From UMGS75 sp964507405 (GTDB lineage Bacteria; Bacillota_I; Bacilli_A; ML615J-28; CAG-313): a stretch of DNA of 33,389 nucleotides. The first letter of the stretch is position 1. Every line of letters starts with the position of its first letter. Position numbers and translations under genes: made by a program. The DNA lies in NCBI GenBank assembly GCA_964507405.1, contig CAZDPJ010000014.1:1-33389 (forward strand). Reading direction: 5' to 3'. Below the pieces are notes generated by a model. That model was not told the origin of the DNA. It ran no database searches and worked only from the letters and a program-made list of their open reading frames with translations. This document shows, in pieces, positions 1-11,910 of this stretch.

Positions 1-40
1 CATATAAAAGAAAAAATGCGAACTTTTCTTTTCGCATTTA
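1..40 (-). terminator. Intrinsic terminator of the giant surface-protein gene
   Basis: A perfect 9-bp inverted repeat (14-22 with 31-39, arms AAATGCGAA/TTCGCATTT, 8-nt loop) is followed on the minus strand by a T-rich tail (13 down to 6). It overlaps the TAA stop at 38-40, so transcription ends right at the end of the reading frame. Confidence 0.75.
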
Positions 41-3000
41 ATTATACAATATACAAGTAACAGATTTTTTAACATCGACTGTTTCAGTTTCAACATGAGT
101 TGAGTCATGGCTACATACTCTTGTTGCTTTCATCTTTGTATTACTATCAATTAATTCATATGATACTGATGTATAGTTATGATCTAATTTTTCAAGTTTT
201 ACCTTTGTTACAACTTCTGTGCATTCTGCATTACTATAATTCTCATTACAAGAAGGACAGTACCAATATTCAATGTTTCCGTCTTCTGTACAAGATGCAG
301 GAAGTGCTTTATGATATTCTTTATTCTTATGACTAAGTTTTTCTAGTTTTACATTTGTTACAACTTCTGTGCACTCTGCGTTACTATAGAATTTTTTACA
401 ATCAGGACAATTCCAGTATTCTACATTACCGTCTTCTGTACAAGTTGCAGGAAGTGCTTTATGATATTCTTTATTCTTATGACTAAGTTTTTCTAGTTTT
501 ACACTTGTTACAACTTCTGTACACTCTGCGTTACTATAATTCTTATCACAAGAAGGACAGTACCAGTATTCAACGTTTCCATCTTCTGTACAACTTGCAG
601 GAAGTGCTTTATGATATACTTTATTCTTATGACCTAATTTTTCTAGTTTTACATTAGCAATTACTTCTGTACACTCTGCGTTACTATAATTCTTATCACA
701 ATCTGGGCAGTTCCAGTATTCAACGTTTCCGTCTGTAGTACATGTTGCGTCTTTTGCTTTAAAATGAGTTTTATTCTTATGTTCAAATTTTTCAATTACA
801 GTATCTGTTACAACTTTAGTACAATCAATATCGCTAAATAATTTTTCACAAAGAGGACAACTCCAATATTCAATAATACCATCTGTAGTACATGTTGCGT
901 CTTTCTTTTCATGATGAACTTTAGAATAATGATTATGTTTAACAATAACAACATCAGTAAGTTCATTAATACATTCTTCTTCACTATAGTTTTTACCACA
1001 ATCAGGACAATACCAATGAGCAATATTACCGTCTTCTGTACATGTTGCTGATTTTTCTTTATGGAATTCTACATCAAAGTGACCTAATTTATAAAGAACA
1101 ACTTTAGATAATTCAACTGTACACTTTTCATCACTATAGTTCTTATTACATACAGTACAATTCCAATATTCAACATTACCATTTTCATTATAAGTAGGGG
1201 CTAATGGTTCATGATAAACAACATTAGCATGACCAAGTTTATCAATTTTAACACTTGTTAAAACAATAGTACAAGCACTATNNNNNNNNNNNNNNNNNNN
1301 NNNNNNNNNNNNNNNNNNNNNNNNNNNNNNNNNNNNNNNNNNNNNNNNNNNNNNNNNNNNNNNNNNNNNNNNNNNNNNNNNTAGTACATGTTGCCTCATT
1401 CTTTTTATGATGAACCTTATTTATATGATTTAACTTATTATCTGTTTTCACATTAGGTAAAACTTGTTTAACAAAGGCAGTATTATTAAATATAGCAGTT
1501 AATGTAGATAATTCATCTTTATCACAAGTTCTTGTTTGTGTTACTTGTTTTGTTACAGTTACAGTTTCAGTTTCAATGTGAGTTGAATCATGGCTACATA
1601 CTCTTGTTGCTTTCATCTTTGTGTTATTTTCAATAAGTTCATAAGTTACAGTTCCATATGCATGATTTAGTTTTGATATTACAACATTAGTTTCTTCGGT
1701 TGTACATGCTTCATTACTAAAGTTCTTATGACATAATGGGCAGTTCCAGTATTCTATGTTTCCGTTTTCTGTACATGTAGCATTGTTCTTTTCATGATGA
1801 ACCTTACCTGCATGACCAAGTTTATCAATTTTAACACTTGTTAAAACAATAGTACAAGCACTATCACTATAATTCTTACCACAATCAACGCAGCTCCAGT
1901 ATTCTATATTACCGTCTATAGTACATGTTGCCTCATTCTTTTTATGATGAACCTTATTTATATGATTTAACTTTTCAATTGTTAAATCTTCGATTTCAAC
2001 ATTATTTACATCAAAGTTTTTGTTACAAACAGTACATACATAATGTCCTTTTATTCCATCAGTTAAACAAGTTGCAGGAACAAGATCAATCCATTTACCA
2101 CCATGAATATGAGGACCTTCTAATTCATTAAGTTCAACAATAATGAAAATCATCGTTAAATCGCCTTCAACATTAATTAAATTTTTAACTATTCCATTAC
2201 CATTAAATGTAATATCATCAATTGATATTTCATTTAAATCAAATCGGTAGCCATTTTCAAGTTCAAGTCCTATCATTAAATATAGCATTCTATTTGGTTC
2301 AAATGGACATAATTCAGGATCAGGTGCAGATATATAGTCAAGATTTAATCCACTAGGATAAGGAGTTAACTTTATATCTTTATTTGACATTTCTTTAACT
2401 CCTACTGTACTTGACGTAACAAAAGCTTCATTATAATATTTACCAAGTTCATATCCATGAAGAGTAAGTTCTATTTGAGAAACAACTTTTCTATTAACGA
2501 ATCCACAAATATTACATTCAAATGAATCTTCATCATACTCATGTAATTCCATTGTATTTATCTTACCACAATCACAAACAGTCATATGATAATAATAATC
2601 AAAATCATATATTTGATTAAAACTATGTGTATGGCTAGCATCAAATGTCGCAACTAAATATTTAATTATATATGCTTCTTCATATAAATCATAATATGCT
2701 TCTATAACTTTTTCAGTATTAGATACATTAATTAAATCTTGAGTTATATAATATAATTCATAACCAGGTTTAGCTTTGATTGTTAAATTTAAATAATAAA
2801 CATTTTTAGTTGAGAATACATGACTTGCATCTACTAATTCGTCTTCATTATATAATTTATATTCATAATCTACTTCAGAATTATTCTCATTTAAAGTAAG
2901 TTCTAAATCTGATAATTTATTACCACTTTCCAATCCTTCAAATGTGAAGTCTAATCCACCAACGTTTTGAATAGTACTTTCCGTATTAACTAATCTTGGA

Positions 3001-6000
3001 AGTTTAATTTGTAATAAGTAAATATATAAATCACTACTATAAGAGTATAAAGATAAATATACAACTTCTGCTTCACATCCATTAAAGGAAATACTATTTT
3101 CATTAAATTCTTCAATCATATACATGCTAGGGAATCCTAAAGCGATTAATGCATAGTAATCTCTAGTATGCGTAAATCTAGCTGTTGTTTTATCAATTTG
3201 ATTTAATGTAAAGCCTTCTTCATGACTAAATAATAGTATATTTTTCAAAATATTATAATAACTATCTTCAGTAAATTCTAATTTTAAATCACTTACTTTT
3301 CCACCTTCAACATAGCCAGAAATATCAAATTCTAATTCATTCAAATAAATATAACGAGGGAAATCACATACTTTACAATTAGTATCGGTTTCACTTTCAT
3401 AAACATGTTGATATTCTACATAATCACTACATTCATCACAGTATCCTTTATGATACATTATATCTTTATTATTAAATGATTTAAAGGTATGAGTACATTC
3501 TGTTTCACGTAAAGTTACTTTAAATATAGCTTCAACACCAAATCCAATTTCAAGTAATTTAATAGATTGAGGATTTCCATATCCTTCTAAGTAAATACTA
3601 TTGGTTGTATAATTTCTAAACATATAGCCTTTTGGAGCATATAATTCTAAATGTAAGTAGTAAACTGATTTATCATCATATACTTTAGTAGTTGTTTCAT
3701 TTGATTCATAAGTACTACCTCTAAATCTAATTGAATAATTAATAGTTGGATTAATTAAATTAGATGTAGAAGGAGTAATAGTTAAATTATTAATTGTATT
3801 ACCAAGTTCAATTCCCGATACACTATAACTTAAGTTAGGTGAATCATTTACAGTCTTTTCTCCTCCAAGTATAGGTAGGATAAATAATACTTGCATATAA
3901 GAATATTCACTATCTATAAAGAAATCAATTACTTCTCCACCACCTGTAACATAAATATCAGAATGAGTTATATTACTTGCGTCAAAACCTTCATTTACAT
4001 CAAGGAATAAATAAACTCCATATTTTTGATTAGCTTGGAAATATGCATTTTCAGGATCAGTAACATATGAATATTTACCATAAAAATCCCAGTTATCCGC
4101 AATCATATAAGGTAAACTCAATCCAAAACTAGCAGGAATTGATACACCTTCAACACTAGAAGGAATCGATAAAGTAAAGTCTTTAACACATCCATCAACT
4201 TCATAACCAGAATATTCAATAATGATTCGTTTATAATCGCATACGTTACAAGTCGCATCTAAATCGTTATCAAATGTATGAGGAACTTTATAAGTTACAA
4301 TATTACTTAATAAGTTATGTTCTTCATCATAATAGTTATTACAAACTGAACAATAATAATGAGCTATTGAACCATTTGTTGTACAATTTGCTTCAACTGC
4401 TTCTTTCCATTCATAAGTACTTGCATTAACATCATGTCCTGTTTTTGATGCGGTTAAAACATTTTTCTTAGATTGCGTAGTAAATCCAGTTTTTGTAAAA
4501 GTAGCACTATAAGTACTTAATTCATTTAAGATACAAGTCTTTTGTTGAGTTATTGTTACAACGACATTTACTGTTTCTGTTTCTGCTGTTCCATCAATAG
4601 TACAAGTATGAGTTCCTGTTACTGTTTTATTATCAGCAGACCAAACATAAGTTGCTTCACTAAAGCTATGTCCCTTCGCAGGAATAACAAGATCCTCAAT
4701 TACGTTATTATTTTCATCACAATTTTTACCACAAATTGTACAAATAAAGTGTCCTTTAACACCTGTATTAACACAAGTTGCATCGATTTCTTCAATCCAA
4801 TCACCACCATGGATATGAGGTGCTTCTTGAACTGGCAATTCAAATAGCGTAAGAACTGAGTTCACCATACTAGAATCAAATTTAGCAACCTTTAATGCTG
4901 GGCCAACGCCTTCTAATATAAAGTTATTAGGGTCTAAGTTATCAAAATCAAATACATAATCTTTTTCACAATTAATACTTAGCATTAAATAATACTTTGT
5001 ATTAGCCATGACTGTATCAACAGGATCAAATACAATTGATAAAAGTTCAAATGATTTAGCACTTTCATATGGTGATAAAATCGCCGCACTAGGAAGGAAT
5101 TCACTAATTCCACGTGTATAGCTTATTACTTTTAAGTTAGTTGCATCCATTCCATATTTGTAATCTAATAATGAAATATTAACTGTCGTAATTACTTTCT
5201 TTTGCATATAATTACATACATTACATCTTGTTGAATTATTATCAAATTGGTGTAATTCTTTTTCAGATGTTGCACCACACTTACAAATCTTGTAATGATG
5301 AGTTTGATCACCAACAAAAACATCGTTAAATTCATGGATATGTGTATCATCATTTAATGAAATATAATATGCAAGAATCAACCATTCATGTTCTAAATCA
5401 TAATTATAGAAAACAAGTTCTTCTGTATTTGTTACGCTAATATTAGTTTCACTTAGATAATATAATTCATATCCAGCGTTTGCTTGTACTGTAAGTAATA
5501 ATATATAAGAGTTGTCACTAGAGAATACATGACTTGTACCTAAAGCTTTGCCATTTGAAGAAATATCATAATCAAATACAACACCAGTACAAGTTTCATC
5601 TAAAGTAACTGTTATATCATCAATCGTATTTCCTTTTTCAAAACCACTAAATTCAAAATCTAATTCACTAACATTAGTAACAGTAGTACTTCCTTTTTCT
5701 AATTGAGGAAGTTTAATTTGTAAAATAAAGTATTGACCATCTGTTTCAAGTCCATCAATTGTCAAAGCAATAACTTCAATGTCATGATTTTTCGCAGTAA
5801 TTTTATCAGTCGTAAGCGTAGAACAATCAAAATTTATTGGAATTACTACTTCCATCTTTAAATAGTAATCTCTTGTATAAGTAAATTTATGTGAAATAGA
5901 GAAATTAGCAATTGCTTGACTATTTTCTTCTTTTTCATGAGTAATTTTAATAATATTAATACCAATCGTTTGATTAGTCGAACTACTTACCTTAACATCA

Positions 6001-9000
6001 AAATCAGAAATTAATCCTCCATCAACATAACCAGAAATATCCAGTTCTATTTTATCAAGTCTTTCATATCTAAAAGCATCACAAATTCTACATCTTGTAT
6101 CAGTATCAGAATCATATTCATGATTTTCTTCTACCCAGTCTTGACATGACGTACAGTATCCGGCATGAATATCAACATCAGTATATAAATAATTATAAAG
6201 AGTAGTATGTTCACATTCTGTTTCACGGAAATCAATTCGATATTCAACATATAACACGGAACCACTTTCTGTAACTTCAAAATAATCGGGATTACCAAAA
6301 TTTTCTAATTCAAATTTATCTTTTGTAAAGTTTCTAAAAGTATATCCACTAGGCGCAAACATAACTAAATCAACATAAATTATTGCTTCTTTATCATATA
6401 CATAAGTTGTTTCATTACTACTTAAGAATATATTTCCAGCTCTATATACTTCAAAATTAAATTCAGGTTTAACAGTAATCGTAGGATCTAATGTAAATGA
6501 TAAATTATTAATTCTATTATCAAGTTCAATTCCAAAACTACTATATTTTAGATTTGGAACATCTAATAAAGTATTATTACCACCAAGAAGTGGAAGCGTA
6601 AATGCAATTTCAATACAATTTGCGTATGATGTATCTATGAAAATTACATCACCACCAACACCAGCAATCGAAATATCAGTCATTTTAATTTTAGATTTAT
6701 CAACACTATCTTCAACATAAAGGTCTAAATTTACTAAATATTCTTGTTTTGATAAGAAATAAGAATTATCAGCACTAGATATAAAGTAATAACGTTCATC
6801 AAAATTCCATGTATCATAAATCCAATAACCATTATTATAAGCAAAATCTTCTTTTAAAGATATACCACTAATACCTGATATTACGCTAGGTGTAAAGTCT
6901 AAAACTTTTTCATCAAGGGCATAACCAGTATAATCAATAACAATTCTCTTATAATCACAATTATTACAAGATACATCAAGCTTATTATCATATGTATGAG
7001 GAGTAAGTGGCAAAGAAATATTAGTTATTAAATTGTGGTCTTCATCAAAGAAATTTTCACATAATGAACATTCATAGTGACCAATTTTACCTTGTACAGC
7101 GCAAGTTGATGCCGTTTCTTCTTTCCAAACATAAGTTTCATCATCTACACTATGTCCAAGTTTACTTGCTGTTACAACATCTTTTTTAACAATATCAATA
7201 AAACCAGCTTTCGTAAATTTACCAGTAAAATCGCTTAATTCATTATTTAAACAAGATTTTTGTTGTTTAACAGTTACTATAACATTTACAGTTTCCGTTT
7301 CAACATAACCATCAGTTTTACAAGTATGAGAGGCAGTAACTGTCTTATTATCCTTTGACCAAACATAAGTTGTTAAACCGAATGTATGACCTTTTTCTTT
7401 AGTTACTACATCAGTTAATACTTTAGTAGAAAATGCGGAATTATTAAATGATGCTGTAAATGAAGATAATTCATCCACTGTACATGACCAGGCTTGTGTA
7501 ACTTGAGATGAAGTTACTTGAGCAGTTTCTGTTTCTGTATCTGTACAGTTAGTATTTGTACAAGTTCTTGTTGCTTTCATCTTAGTATTATTTTCAATTA
7601 ATTCATAAGTAACAGCACTATATTTATGTCCTGTATGGTCTTTTGTCTTAACATCATCTAATACTTTAGTTCCAAAAGCAGGATTACTAAAGATAGCTGT
7701 AAATCTACAAATTTCATCTTCTGTACAACTTAGTGCTTGAATTACAATCTTAGTTACCTCTTTAGTTTCAGTTTCAATATGACTATTATCATGAGCACAT
7801 TCTCTAGTTGCTTTCATCTTAGTATTATTATCAATTAATTCAAGTACAACTGAACCATATGCATGTTCAAGTTTTTGAACAGTTATAATATTATCTAATA
7901 CTTTTGTTCCAAAAGCTTCATTACTAAATACAGCTGTGAATTTACAAATTTCATCTTCTGTACAACTTAGTGCTTGTTTTATATCTTTAGTTACTTCTTT
8001 TGTTTCTGTTTCGAAATGATCTTCATCATGACTACATACTCTAGTTGCTTTCATCTTAGTATTACTTTCAATTAATTCATAAGTAACAGCACCATATGCA
8101 TGTCCTAATTTATCACCAGTTTTAACATTATAAATATCTTGTCTATTAAAATCCCAGTTATCAAATTCAGCATGATAATCAGTATATTCATCTGTTTCAC
8201 ATGTTGCATATTTAGTGCTAATAACAGTAGCAACAGCAATTTCAAATTCCGTTTCACTACATCCCGAATTCTTACAACTATGAGATGCTTTCATCTTCGT
8301 ATTATTTTCTAAAAGTTCTAATGTGACATCACCAAAATTATGACCAGTCTTATCACCAGTTTTAATACCAACAATCGTTTTAGTACCAAATGCGGTATTA
8401 GTAAATTTACCAGTATATGATGAAAGTTCATCTAATGTACATGATTTATTTTGTACAATACTACTAGTTGTTGATACAGTTTCAGTTTGAGTATCTGTAC
8501 ATCCAGTATTCGTACAAGTTCTAGTTGCTTTCATCTTTGTATTACTTTCAAGGAGTTCATATGTTACATCAGTATATGCATGACCTAATTTATCTTTTGA
8601 TTTAAATCCTTTTATAGTTTGGGTTCCAAAAAAGTTCTTACAAGTAGCAACACAATCTACAATTTCATCTGTTTCACAAGTTTGACTTTGTATTTTTGTA
8701 ACCGTACATTTAGCTTCTTCTTGTGGTGGTTGAATGCTACATCCTTCACAATATCCACGAACATACATAATTACGGAATCAGTATTTTCATAATATCTAC
8801 AAAATTTCTCTGTTACAATCCAAACATGCTCTAATGGATCTCCAGTTATAACATTTTCCATTGTATATGTTCCAAAGGCTTCATTTTTAAAAGTAGCTGT
8901 AACATTACCATATTCGTAATCTTGACATATTAAATCACGAGGCGTAGTAACTACTTTTGTAACATCTACTGTTTCAGTTTCTACATGACTAGAATCATGT

Positions 9001-11201
9001 TTACATACACGTGTTGCTTTCATTTGTGTGTAATTATTTACAAGTTCATATGTAGGTTCAGCCCAATCATGCCCAAGTTTTACTATCGTAGACAAATTAA
9101 TTGACACATGATTTTCATCAAAATTATATCCACAATTTTTGCATTCATAATGAGCTACTGTACCATTAGCTTCACATGTAGCAGGAACTTCTTTAATCCA
9201 ATCAGTAAAGTCATGAACACAAGCCTTAACATTTAATTTAATTTCAGAAATTTGCATTAAATGTTCAGTTATATCAGTTGGAACGCTTAAATCTTTATTT
9301 GCTTCTTGATTTTTATAAATAACTATTCTAAAATATTTATATGGTTTATCCAATCCTGCTAAGCATGTAAAATTATACGGTGAATAATTTGTTGCCCCCA
9401 TAGTTTTATCTTCAGTTTTCAAATCTACCCAATACCACTTTCCTTCTTTGGTTGTTGGGTTATAATTATTTGAACCATAAATAATCCATGAATAAGGATT
9501 ACGCCAAGGATATTTAGCGGTATCATTCGCGGTATAAAAAGTATAAGACTCAAGTACACATTCTTGACTAGCTTCAATTGTAATATACGGGTTCTGATAA
9601 TTAAAATCGGCAAGTAAATCGAATGCACTTGGATTTACTTCTAGACAATACTTAGTTCCCGTTTTTTCGTCAAATGCTTTATCATAACTTTCATCAGGAT
9701 TTCCTGTTTTCTCTAAGCCCTCTATTACTTTAAATGTAATTTTTAATTTAGGTATAATATAGTCAGTTCCTTCACCAATTACATTTGTTGCTTCTGGGTC
9801 AGAATAGTTTTTACCACAATAACTTGTACAGTGATAATTAGTATAAGAAATACCATCTTGTTCATATGAAACATCGCGCTTTTCATAGTATTCTAGATTA
9901 TGACCTTTTGCTTTTACAAGCGTATCATTTTTTACCGCATTACATTTAGTACACTTAGTAATAATATGAGTATCTTCTGTACATTTTGGTGCTTCAGTTG
10001 TTGTCACATAGTTATGTGAACATTCTTCCCACTTAAATTTGTATTCAGCAAGTTTTAAATAGTCTTCACTACTTCCAAAATTATCAATAAATTCAACTTT
10101 ATAGTACTGATAACCTCTTGTATTATCAAATAAATATGGCTTTTCGTCCAAACTATTACGTAAATTAGGATCACTAAAAGATTCTAGTTCAACCCATCCA
10201 TTATTAGGATTATTAGTATCATAATAATCGCTTCCAGATATTTTCCATTTATAAAGAGTTGTTGGGTCATTATAGCCATCTAAAAAAGTTGTAACTATCG
10301 TATTTCCCCTCATTATAACAGCATCACTGAATTTAACGATAAAATAAGGATTTAGAGAAATTTTTGTTTTAAATTCTGTCCAGTATTCTCTATATACTTT
10401 ATTATAATCATCATATGATCTCTCATACAATCCATCAAATAAAACTGAATAACCTTCATATTTATCATTTCTTAGATAAATTTCATCTTTTCTTAAATCA
10501 TCAGTTCCATCTAATACTGCGAAATCTTTATTACCATATAAGTAAATACCACCAACACAAACTTTAGTTTCACCATCAAATGGATAGAAAATAAATTTAT
10601 AATATTCATAAGCTTTATCATTATTTTTAACAGTATAATTCTTTTTACAATTAGCTGAATCACCACCATTACCATTAGTAGATAGTTTTTCAAGTCCAGA
10701 ATCAGTAATATCATCAATAAGAGTCCAATCAGTACAAGTTTTAGTAGTTTCATCGTATGAGTTAGAACCATACAATTTCCACTTTTTTGGACTATGATAC
10801 TCATCATTTCTACGGTGATTTCCATATATAGTATATGCATTTAAATAAATAGGTCCATTTTCTGCTCTAACAACAATCCATCCATCAGAATCACTTGAAC
10901 TTGCTTCAAAATTCCAACAATTATAAGAATTACCTCTCGTACCAGTTTTTCCAAATTGAATTATTTGATAAAGATAATTACGGTATTTGTTATTATCAGT
11001 TGTCTCAAGATGTTGAAAATCATCTAAAATTTTTAGTTTTATTTGTTCATTAGTACTATCTATGATAGTAGAACCACTTGTCTCTTCGGCTTTTATATTT
11101 CCTTCATTATTATTCTCAATTTCACTATTAAAGGATAAACCTATAACTAACATAAGTAAAAAGATAAAAAAGGATTTCAATATTTTCTTAAAAGTATTCA
11201 T
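38..11201 (-). CDS. Giant secreted cysteine-rich repeat protein (about 3705 aa when the gap is closed)
   Basis: Probable cell-surface or secreted adhesin/glycan-binding protein; function inferred from architecture only. The start at 11201 has a strong AAGGAGGAATT ribosome site. The N-terminus (MNTFKKILKSFFIFLLMLVI) is a signal peptide. Modules in order: three F5/8-type-C/discoidin-like beta domains (about aa 45-226, 231-395, 485-664; phrases such as KWKLYGSN, YKWKISGSD, SWIIYGSN); about ten ~80-residue modules with the phrase TKMKATRxC..ETE; a duplicated ~900-aa unit of beta-sandwich-like domains with CxxC knuckles; then at least ten 50-residue repeats of the form ATCTxDGNxEYWxCPxC..YS..xCTE. 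The first repeat left of the gap lacks its first Cys (PTYNENG). Similar cysteine modules are familiar from gut Firmicutes surface proteins. The coding frames on the two sides of the N gap differ only because the gap is an arbitrary 100 N; a 54-nt fill joins them. No LPxTG or C-terminal membrane helix is present; the protein stops shortly after the ETET phrase of a last 80-residue module. Confidence 0.85.
190..1990 (-). repeat. Array of 150-nt (50-aa) cysteine repeats
   Basis: In-frame coding repeats at the C-terminus of the giant protein. The phrase GAAGTGCTTTATGATAT begins at 301, 451 and 601, an exact 150-nt period. Each unit carries about four Cys (ATCT, CxxC, xECTE) and ends with a K/N-rich linker of the type KLEKLGHKNKxYHK. 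Seven units lie left of the N gap, one spans it, and three more lie to about 1990, with one 80-residue KMKATR module inserted near 1480-1680. Copies alternate between a YWNCPDC and a YWYCPSC version, which suggests expansion in two-unit steps. Confidence 0.9.
1282..1381. other. Assembly gap (100 N) inside a protein repeat
   Basis: Exactly 100 N. The 55 bases left of it (1227-1281) are identical to 1810-1864, and the 55 bases right of it (1382-1436) are identical to 1919-1973; identity stops at base 56 on both sides. The sister copy has 54 bases between these flanks (1865-1918). This looks like a de Bruijn graph break with k=55 at an exact repeat of about 164 bp. Confidence 0.95.
1970..4665 (-). 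repeat. Second copy of a ~2.7-kb internal tandem duplication
   Basis: This stretch runs from the HSFSEATYVWSADNKTVT segment to PHIHGGKWIDLVPATC and matches 4670-7395 module for module: TYVWSxDNKTVTxxHTC, KTGH/KLGH linkers, CNVCDYKRI, GYEVDGCVKDF, LPILGG, YAPKGYMFRN, LRETEC, CKVCDFPRY, DISGYVEGGKVSDL, GLESGNKLSDL, KAKPGYELYY, FECNICG. Many residues have diverged, so the duplication is old. Confidence 0.8.
4670..7395 (-). repeat. First copy of the ~2.7-kb internal tandem duplication
   Basis: Runs from HTFGLTTYVWSKDNKTVT to PHIHGGDWIEEIDATC, with the same order of landmarks as the next copy: CNNCDYKRI, GYALDEKVLDF, LPLLGG, FAPSGYTFRN, FRETEC, CRICDAFRY, DISGYVDGGLISDF, GFEKGNTIDDI, QANAGYELYY, TRCNVCN. 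It contains about five beta-sandwich-like domains of ~90-120 residues separated by cysteine knuckles. Confidence 0.8.
7380..9090 (-). repeat. Tandem ~80-aa TKMKATR modules
   Basis: The coding phrase for T(K/Q)MKA(T/S)(R/H) recurs near 9010, 8527, 8290, 8046, 7810 and 7571, with a ~237-244-nt period across the last five. A divergent NKTVTASH version lies near 7330. Further copies lie near 4615, 1606 and 125. Each module reads roughly TYELIENNTKMKATRxC, then ETET, then a TC/SC..DE..xFTAxFxNxAFxTK strand. It resembles cysteine modules seen in gut Firmicutes surface proteins (recalled, not searched). Confidence 0.85.
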
Positions 11202-11232
11202 TTAATAATTCCTCCTTGATTTTATTAAAATG

Positions 11233-11238
11233 ATTATA
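11233..11238 (-). promoter_or_regulatory. Possible -10 box of the giant gene
   Basis: A TATAAT hexamer on the minus strand lies about 32 bases upstream of the ATG at 11201 and between tetR and the giant gene. No convincing -35 is visible at 17 nt (CACTCA), so read-through from the tetR promoter is an alternative. A TTGATTGAT motif equal to one half of the tetR operator lies at 11272-11280. Confidence 0.3.
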
Positions 11239-11266
11239 TTTTCTAATATATAATATGAGTGCTTTT

Positions 11267-11848
11267 TTATTTTGATTGATATTTTTCATAAAATAATCTA
11301 ATTGTTTTTTTAAGTAACCAAATTTGGTCTTTTAAATATATTTCATCTTCATATAAAGCAAAATGAACACAAGCACGAACAAATGTAAATATCATTGGTC
11401 TTAAAATATCAGCTGGAATTCCAATTTGAAGTTCTAGTTTTTTTGCGTATTCCGCATATCTTTTATTAACACCTTCAAAGAATTTCTTACCATATTCACG
11501 ATATTTTGGACAAGTATAAACTTGATACATTAATCGATATTTCTTTCCATGCGTCTTTGCTGTCCAGTATGGAATTTCATCAACATATTTTTCTAAGACA
11601 TCAGGATTAGCAGGAGCTTTCTTCATAAAATCATCTTCTACTTTACTCATACAGTGTTCAGTAGATTGGATAATTAAATCATCAAGTGTATCAAAATAAT
11701 TATAAATTAATCCTGATGCCATATTGCAATATTTACTTAAACCTTTTAATCCAACATTGTTTAATCCATATTCCGCATAACATTCATAGCATTTTTCCAT
11801 AATTTCTATTTTGCGTTTTTCGTGTTGTTCTTCATTAAATACTTTCAT
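11267..11848 (-). CDS. TetR/AcrR-family transcriptional regulator
   Basis: DNA-binding repressor of about 193 aa. The N-terminal helix-turn-helix (LKGLSKYCNMASGLIYNYF) is typical of TetR proteins: an N-terminal HTH followed by a helical ligand-binding domain of unknown specificity. The start at 11848 is chosen because AGAGGAGA lies just upstream; an 18-codon longer frame back to 11902 would run through the operator. The gene has its own promoter and a palindromic operator over the expected transcription start, so it most likely represses itself. It sits 65 bases upstream of the giant surface-protein gene on the same strand with no clear terminator between them. It could therefore also control that gene, by co-transcription or via the half-site at 11272-11280. 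The effector is unknown. Confidence 0.9.
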   Translation of the reverse strand: MKVFNEEQHEKRKIEIMEKCYECYAEYGLNNVGLKGLSKYCNMASGLIYNYFDTLDDLIIQSTEHCMSKVEDDFMKKAPANPDVLEKYVDEIPYWTAKTHGKKYRLMYQVYTCPKYREYGKKFFEGVNKRYAEYAKKLELQIGIPADILRPMIFTFVRACVHFALYEDEIYLKDQIWLLKKTIRLFYEKYQSK

Positions 11849-11885
11849 GTTGTCTCCTCTTTCATTAAAAATATTAAATTTATTA

Positions 11886-11907
11886 ATTGATTGATTAATC
11901 AATCAAT
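11886..11907. promoter_or_regulatory. Palindromic TetR-type operator
   Basis: A perfect 22-bp palindrome made of ATTGATTGATT and its reverse complement. It begins four bases downstream of the -10 box of the tetR promoter, so a bound dimer would cover the transcription start. Size, symmetry and place fit an autoregulatory TetR/AcrR operator. Confidence 0.8.
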
Positions 11908-11910
11908 ATT

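Noticed and set aside
190..1990. Regular 150-nt direct repeats, CRISPR-like at first sight
   Set aside because: The repeats are in frame, code for a 50-aa protein motif and have no unique spacers; they belong to the giant gene.
1925..8834. Open frames on the plus strand within the giant gene (for example near 1925-2131, 4542-4847 and 8619-8834)
   Set aside because: They are shadows of the repetitive minus-strand gene, have no ribosome sites and give low-complexity proteins.
11849..11902. 18-codon N-terminal extension of the TetR protein
   Set aside because: It would translate through the operator and lacks a ribosome site; AGAGGAGA supports the start at 11848.
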